This document shows, one piece after another, positions 6,115-9,877 of a stretch of 9,877 nucleotides of DNA. The translations under genes and the position numbers were made by a program. Positions within the stretch are counted from its first letter, which is position 1, and each line of letters begins with the position of its first letter. The stretch is from Chloroflexota bacterium (GTDB lineage: Bacteria; Chloroflexota; Anaerolineae; J102): contig PIVW01000199.1 of assembly GCA_003353825.1 (NCBI GenBank), forward strand, positions 1 through 9,877, read 5' to 3'. The notes below the pieces were generated by a model. The model worked only from the letters and a program-made list of their open reading frames with translations, was not told the origin of the DNA and did not search any database.

Positions 6115-6544
6115 AATCGTGACAATCGTTGCCCTATTCATCCTGCGATTCGGCGTGCCCCTCCTGCTTATGATAGGAATCGGATACGTCCTCCGCCGCT
6201 TGGACCAAAAATGGGAGGTGGAGTTAAGAGCCGAGCGCGAGGAACGACAATCACAGGAGGATAAGAGCATGCAACCCGGCCCGGCCCTTCCCTTTGCACC
6301 TGGTTATGTACCTCAAGCAATCATGATGGATTCTTATGGCAAGCCCTGTTGGGACGTCAAGGATTGTGATCAATCCATGCAGGAGCAGTGCCCTGCCTTT
6401 CAGCACGCGGATTCGCCCTGCTGGCTGGCTCGTCGCCACGCTGAGGGGGAGATACCCTCGATGTGCCTTCACTGCGAACTGTTTCCAAATAGCTATTCCG
6501 AGCACGAGCTCCCGCCGAAACCTCCTGCAACAGTCTACCACTAG
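6098..6544 (+). CDS. Membrane-anchored protein with LRFGVP helix and six-cysteine (two-CW-like) domain
   Basis: The 148-residue product starts with one membrane helix (about 8-31) carrying LRFGVPLLLM, shared with the 41-residue protein at 2770. A charged, coiled-coil-like stretch (RRLDQKWEVELRAEREER, 33-50) follows, then a domain with cysteines at 84, 90, 98, 108, 123 and 126. The pattern CW...C...CPA...PCW...CxxC recalls the two-CW domain found in some anaerobe signalling proteins; that match is from memory and not verified. The cysteines could bind zinc, an Fe-S cluster or form disulfides, and this cannot be decided here. The start at 6098 gives the best match to the paralogue. ATGs at 6092 and 6101 are alternatives, all overlapping the HybB-like gene. 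A strong Shine-Dalgarno inside the gene may start a second, soluble product at 6269. Its position as last gene of the operon suggests an accessory, assembly or extra electron-transfer subunit. Confidence 0.8.
   Translation: MMPIPEIVTIVALFILRFGVPLLLMIGIGYVLRRLDQKWEVELRAEREERQSQEDKSMQPGPALPFAPGYVPQAIMMDSYGKPCWDVKDCDQSMQEQCPAFQHADSPCWLARRHAEGEIPSMCLHCELFPNSYSEHELPPKPPATVYH
6255..6271 (+). promoter_or_regulatory. Internal Shine-Dalgarno and in-frame ATG within the six-cysteine protein gene
   Basis: A perfect AGGAGG (6255-6260) stands 8 nt before an in-frame ATG (6269-6271, Met58 of the 148-residue protein). This is a stronger initiation signal than the one at the upstream start. Initiation here would give a 91-residue soluble protein with the whole six-cysteine domain and no membrane helix. 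The charged helix just upstream could yield such codons by chance (Arg/Glu-rich sequence ending in QEDK), so use of the site is inferred. Confidence 0.45.
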
Positions 6545-6697
6545 CCTAATATTAAACACCTCCACGCAGATCTCAGATCGTATGCTCCTTGGCTGACATT
6601 CACAATCGGTTTTCTGTTGGTCGCCAGCTCTTTGGTGATAACTCTGATTCTATCGCCCGCCAGATAACTCTACCTGGAGTGTTTTTGCACATAGACA

Positions 6698-7360
6698 TCA
6701 GCTCTGTTCTATCGAAATAAGCCCTTTCTCAATAGCGTATTTCACAAGTACTGCGCGATTGTGTAAATCGAGCTTGTTCATGATGTTTTCTCGATGCCTG
6801 TCCACTGTCTTGACACTTATCACCAGCATCTCGGCGATCTCTCGGCTGGTATGCCCTTCGGCGATGTGGGTTAACACTTCTTGCTCGCGCGGCGTCAGTA
6901 TCTGTTCGCCGCGTGAGCGACCTGTGTCATCGCGCTGCAGATAGTCAGCTACCAATAGTCTGGCCAAGGGTGGGTATAGAAACACATTGCCCTGACTAAC
7001 CACGCGAATGGCAGAGACTAGATCGTCTGCAGCCGCACGTTTGGGGACATAACCAGAGGCGCCTGCCCGTAACATCTCAAAGAAATACTGTTCGTCTTCG
7101 TACATCGTCAGGGCCAGCACCACAGTTTGGGGGCTGGCCTTTTTGATACGACGTGTCGCTTCGATGCCACTCATACCGGGCATGGCTACATCCATGATCA
7201 CAACATCGGGTGATAAACTCTCTACAGCGACGATAGCCTCGTCACCGCTGCCAACCTCACCGGCGATCTCCATATCTGGTTCAGCCTGAAAGAGCATACG
7301 TAACCCGGTTCGTACGATTTCATGGTCATCGACCAGTAGCAATCTTATCTTCTGCGGCAT
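6698..7360 (-). CDS. NarL/LuxR-family DNA-binding response regulator
   Basis: The 220-residue protein has an N-terminal receiver domain (about 4-120) with the acidic pair D11/D12, phospho-acceptor D57 in VVIMDVAMPGMSG, T85 and K107. A LuxR-type helix-turn-helix spans about 154-215 (LTPREQEVLTHIAEGHTSREIA, then VKTVDRHRENIMNKL). All key residues for phosphorylation are present. Its ATG follows the kinase stop directly (TGAATG) and uses a GGAGAG ribosome-binding site lying in the last kinase codons, so the two are translationally coupled and form one two-component system. It converges with the redox operon, leaving about 150 bp between their stops. Targets are unknown; control of the neighbouring redox operon is a reasonable guess, and no operator was identified. 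Confidence 0.95.
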   Translation of the reverse strand: MPQKIRLLLVDDHEIVRTGLRMLFQAEPDMEIAGEVGSGDEAIVAVESLSPDVVIMDVAMPGMSGIEATRRIKKASPQTVVLALTMYEDEQYFFEMLRAGASGYVPKRAAADDLVSAIRVVSQGNVFLYPPLARLLVADYLQRDDTGRSRGEQILTPREQEVLTHIAEGHTSREIAEMLVISVKTVDRHRENIMNKLDLHNRAVLVKYAIEKGLISIEQS

Positions 7361-9457
7361 TCAACTCTCCATCTGCAAAGGCACGGTTACCTCGACGCAT
7401 GTACCGGTTTCTGCTGCCGATTGAATGGCTACCTGCCCACCCAACAGCGCTGCCCGTTCATACATGCCCAATAATCCCCAGCCCTGATAAGTCTGTTTGC
7501 GCTCTAGTACTAAACCTATATCGAATCCTTTACCATTGTCCTTAACAGAGAGCGTTACCTGGGATGGCGCCATCTCTAGTGTGACCAGCACCTCTGTGGC
7601 CTCGGCATGCTTGGTGACATTGGTCATTGCCTCTTGGATAATACGAAACAAAACCGTCTCGTATTCTGGTGGCAAACGCATTTGCTCCCCGTGTACGTTC
7701 AAAACTGCATGAATCGAGCGGCGACTCTCATAGTCCTTGAGATACCAGCGGACAGCAGGAGCGAGCCCGAGATCATCGAGATGTGTGGGGCGGAGATCGG
7801 CGATGATCTGCCTGAGTTCTCCTAAGGCCTGTGTGCTCATACCGCCGATATCATGAACATCTTTCACTATGGCGCTGGATTCCTGCGTCAGGGCAGTCTC
7901 GATGCCACGCAAGCCCAGGGAGATAGCCGTCAATGATTGGCCTGTGGCATCGTGCAGTTCCCGGGCGATACGTTGACGCTCTGCCTCCTGTGCTCCGACA
8001 GCCTGATGCAATAACTTGGCCAGCACATTTTTGCGATCCTCTGCTTCATCGATCAAGCGCGCATACTCCAGCGATAGGCCTAATCCCTGCGAAACACCCA
8101 GGATGAGCTTGAACTCTGTCAAAGACATCTCGGTCAGAAAGATTAGATTCTGCCGGCCGATAACCAGACTGCCGATAACCCGATCCTCAACCATAAGAGG
8201 CAGGGCGAGGATTGTCATAGGGCTGTCGTGCGCCTGGCATTCCCGTTCGTCCAGGGCTGTTTCAGGATCAAACTCGATGATAAGGTTATCGGTATGGCGA
8301 CAGAGTGCGGTGGCAGTTTGTACGCATTGGTTCCCCAGTTCGATGGCCTCCTCGTACATCGCACAAGGTTGTTCGTCCTCTGCAAACATAAAACCTATCG
8401 CCGCCGCCACCGTTAGTTTCTCCCAGATGGGCTCGGTCAGGGTGATCACCACACTGTCACAGAATGTCAGCTCGCGAACCAGCTTGTCAAGTAATTGGTG
8501 CAGACGATCGTCGAGCGATAACGGTGAAGCTAAAAGGTTTGACAAATCCAGGAGCAATGCCAGTTCGTGGGTCGTTCCCCGTAATTCGTCGTTCAGGCGT
8601 TCCATCTCCACACGATTACGCCGTTCCAATTCAATTTGGGCCTGTTGCGTATCTACGATGGTCTTGTTCGCTTCGTCGAGCCGTCGTCTGGATTCGAATT
8701 CGAAGGCATCGAGAGCGCGAATCAGGAAATAGGCCAGGACGAGAGCTAAGAGTCCCCGAAACAGTTGCACAGGGAAGCCAAACCACTGCAAAAATTGCCC
8801 GTTGTTCAGCAGCGTAGAGGGAAAAAGCCCCGTCTCTCTTACAAAAAGCTGGCCGATTGCGCCATAGAGCAATAGAGCGGTCGCTGCCCAGACCAGATAC
8901 AGTCCAAACTGCGGCATATCATGTTCGCGAAAAACCCGCTGCTGCCGCATTAAAGCCCACACACCGACCCCTGCCGCAGGGATCGCCAGGCTATAGCGGG
9001 ATAGTACATCCGCCATTGCAATCGTCTCCAGCGCTTCCGTATCGAGAATGAGTGTGGCAATAACCGTTGCAGCCAGCCACAGTAACAACATGGCAGCCAG
9101 TGGTCGCAGCAGCCGGCGCCATATCGTGGGCTCGGGGCTTACTAAATACATGCCAAAGGCGAGCAGACAGAGAAAGGAGGCAACCAACAAAGACACCCGG
9201 ATGATTTCCAGTGTCAGGGTGGGGGTGTACGTCTCATCACCGGCAATCGCTATCGCCTGCAGCATCTCTATCCACTCGTGAGCAGCGTGCAGCAGGCCAA
9301 AAGCCGCTAAGGGAGCGATAGCCGATAGAAAACGGAACGGCGTTGACCTTCTCCTACAGGTGGTCACCAACGCCAATCCCAGTGAGAAAAACGCCAGCCC
9401 ATACACAAAGTAAACAATTATGATATAGATTTCGGAAGAAGTAAACTGTGTATTCAT
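7361..9457 (-). CDS. Sensor histidine kinase: 7-TM N-terminus, coiled coil, GAF, HisKA_3-HATPase
   Basis: The 698-residue protein begins with about seven membrane helices (roughly 10-32, 42-59, 84-105, 117-138, 153-170, 184-206 and 229-248) without a large periplasmic domain. HAAHEW (57-62) lies near the end of helix 2. A signalling coiled coil (about 252-300) follows, then a GAF-like domain (about 300-465) with cysteines at 333, 365, 378, 386 and 407. The NarX/DegS-type kinase core has the phospho-acceptor His502 in ERQRIARELHDATGQSL, an N box at IIQEAMTNVTKHA (Asn613), G1 DNGKGFD (640-646) and a GWGLLGMYERA G2 segment. HisKA_3 kinases partner with NarL-type regulators, which agrees with the coupled downstream gene. 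The ligand is unknown; a membrane-redox or quinone signal, or a cofactor in the cysteine-bearing GAF, is inference. The start at 9457 fits the first helix and a nearby TATAAT box. Confidence 0.93.
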   Translation of the reverse strand: MNTQFTSSEIYIIIVYFVYGLAFFSLGLALVTTCRRRSTPFRFLSAIAPLAAFGLLHAAHEWIEMLQAIAIAGDETYTPTLTLEIIRVSLLVASFLCLLAFGMYLVSPEPTIWRRLLRPLAAMLLLWLAATVIATLILDTEALETIAMADVLSRYSLAIPAAGVGVWALMRQQRVFREHDMPQFGLYLVWAATALLLYGAIGQLFVRETGLFPSTLLNNGQFLQWFGFPVQLFRGLLALVLAYFLIRALDAFEFESRRRLDEANKTIVDTQQAQIELERRNRVEMERLNDELRGTTHELALLLDLSNLLASPLSLDDRLHQLLDKLVRELTFCDSVVITLTEPIWEKLTVAAAIGFMFAEDEQPCAMYEEAIELGNQCVQTATALCRHTDNLIIEFDPETALDERECQAHDSPMTILALPLMVEDRVIGSLVIGRQNLIFLTEMSLTEFKLILGVSQGLGLSLEYARLIDEAEDRKNVLAKLLHQAVGAQEAERQRIARELHDATGQSLTAISLGLRGIETALTQESSAIVKDVHDIGGMSTQALGELRQIIADLRPTHLDDLGLAPAVRWYLKDYESRRSIHAVLNVHGEQMRLPPEYETVLFRIIQEAMTNVTKHAEATEVLVTLEMAPSQVTLSVKDNGKGFDIGLVLERKQTYQGWGLLGMYERAALLGGQVAIQSAAETGTCVEVTVPLQMES

Positions 9458-9492
9458 CCGAGGGCATCCTACCTAAGTGTGGAATCCCTTAC

Positions 9493-9498
9493 ATTATA
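9493..9498 (-). promoter_or_regulatory. Candidate -10 box (TATAAT) of the kinase-regulator operon
   Basis: On the minus strand a perfect TATAAT lies 35 nt upstream of the kinase ATG, placing transcription start about 29 nt before the start codon. No clear TTGACA-like -35 box is found 16-18 nt further upstream (AGGCTA-like sequence there), so an activator or another sigma preference may apply. Confidence 0.45.
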
Positions 9499-9533
9499 CC
9501 TGAACTCGCCCGAATTAGCCTTTCTCGTACCTC

Positions 9534-9573
9534 GTGACATGGTGACATGGTGACTTGGTGAGAAGGTGATCAC
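9534..9573. repeat. 8-bp tandem repeat (GTGACATG-type, five units)
   Basis: Five consecutive octamers are visible: GTGACATG, GTGACATG, GTGACTTG, GTGAGAAG, GTGATCAC. The first two are identical and later ones diverge, all keeping GTGA. It is non-coding, upstream of the kinase promoter. GTGAC-based octamer runs of this kind recur between genes in Chloroflexota-like genomes, from memory. Confidence 0.75.
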
Positions 9574-9582
9574 TTCCTCACC
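9557..9582. repeat. Near-perfect 26-bp palindrome at the end of the octamer array
   Basis: GGTGAG (9557-9562) pairs with CTCACC (9577-9582) around a central perfect GTGATCAC (9566-9573). Only one mismatch and one G-T pair interrupt the whole 26-bp inverted repeat. It overlaps the last octamers. It could be a protein-binding site upstream of the kinase operon or just part of the repeat. Confidence 0.5.
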
Positions 9583-9877
9583 TAATTACCATACCATGTC
9601 TGCAACCGCACTCGTACCTGCGACCAGCTTACTTGACAGTAACCGTTCACTCCCCCCTGCGAATCAGCTAGTCCTCAAGCAGCAGGTAGCGGAATTGGAG
9701 GGGGAGCGTTTCCCTTGCGACGTTCAGCAATCACCTCTGCGATGTACGGCCAAGGTGAAACACGGCGTTGACGACATGTGTCTATGGCGCTAGCCAACAA
9801 AGTAAAGGCGCTGCTACCCTGCTGAGTGCGTGTGCCGAAGCTGATACTTCGGCAATGCTCAGCACAGGTTTTGCGAG
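9583..9877. other. Non-coding right-hand stretch with an edge hairpin
   Basis: No convincing gene is visible; a 75-codon open frame crossing it starts inside the palindrome and looks like no known protein. Near the edge TGCCGAAG (9833-9840) pairs perfectly with CTTCGGCA (9847-9854) over a 6-nt loop, with outer arms GCTGAG (9821-9826) and CTCAGC (9858-9863). There is no T-run directly after it, so it is not a clear terminator. The GTGCCGAAGC core is shared with repeat copy B, hinting that it may belong to the same repeat family or be the start of another element cut by the window. Confidence 0.4.

Noticed and set aside
6663..6687. Possible terminator ACTC...GAGT followed by GTTTTT after the redox operon
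   Set aside because: The stem is only four base pairs; not enough to call a terminator, although one is expected in this convergent gap.
8016..8732. 238-codon plus-strand open frame
   Set aside because: It is antisense to the histidine kinase and very rich in Ser/Arg, typical of a shadow frame.
9566..9793. 75-codon frame with a QQVAELE stretch recalling transposase N-termini
   Set aside because: It is too short, starts inside a palindrome, has no ribosome-binding site, and the resemblance is only a few coiled-coil-like residues.

Overview
The window looks like chromosomal DNA from an uncultured or little-studied bacterium, most likely a member of the Chloroflexota (Anaerolineae/Caldilineae-like). 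This is an inference from protein style (HybA/HybB-type redox module, FabH-like plus AMP-ligase pair, 7-TM GAF histidine kinase) and from the short interspersed repeats of the type TGTCATTGCGAG...CGAAGCAATCCCC and the 7-8 bp tandem repeats between and inside genes. No rRNA, tRNA or CRISPR array was seen.

Left part, minus strand (about 1-1913): a two-gene unit reading leftwards, a FabH/KAS III-like condensing enzyme followed 7 nt later by an AMP-forming acyl-CoA/fatty-acid ligase. The ligase stops after 273 residues, just past the ATP-binding core, where the DNA turns AT-rich at the left edge. It therefore looks truncated, and a 7-bp tandem repeat sits inside its coding region. The KAS III keeps its cysteine, but the usual His and Asn positions read Thr and Tyr.

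Middle-left (1914-2769): about 850 bp without a convincing gene, rich in small repeats. It holds a TGTCATTGC...GCAATGACA palindromic element with a perfect 16-bp inner stem. It also holds a 125-bp MITE-like element with 9-bp terminal inverted repeats and a 10-bp direct repeat on each side, plus smaller hairpins and direct repeats.

Centre (2770-6544), plus strand: a membrane electron-transfer gene cluster. It starts with a 41-residue single-pass membrane protein, then (after a second copy of the palindromic repeat) a heptaheme c-type cytochrome with a C-terminal anchor, a Tat-exported four-cluster ferredoxin of the HybA type, and a HybB/NrfD-family quinone-interacting membrane protein. It ends with a 148-residue protein whose N-terminal membrane segment resembles the 41-residue protein and whose C-terminal half is a six-cysteine domain. 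The cytochrome, ferredoxin and HybB-like genes are tightly spaced or overlapping. No catalytic hydrogenase, molybdopterin or nitrite-reductase subunit is present. The best reading is a quinol/periplasmic-cytochrome oxidoreductase (compare Cbc, Hmc/Tmc, Qrc and Nrf modules) that passes electrons between the menaquinone pool and a separate partner.

Right part, minus strand (6698-9457): a sensor histidine kinase (seven membrane segments, coiled coil, cysteine-containing GAF, HisKA_3 and HATPase) and a NarL/LuxR-type response regulator, joined by a TGAATG stop/start junction and convergent with the redox operon. A good TATAAT box lies just upstream of the kinase. The last 400 bp are non-coding, with an 8-bp tandem repeat grading into a palindrome and a hairpin near the right edge. 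A plausible but unproven link is that this two-component pair senses redox or respiratory state and controls the neighbouring operon.
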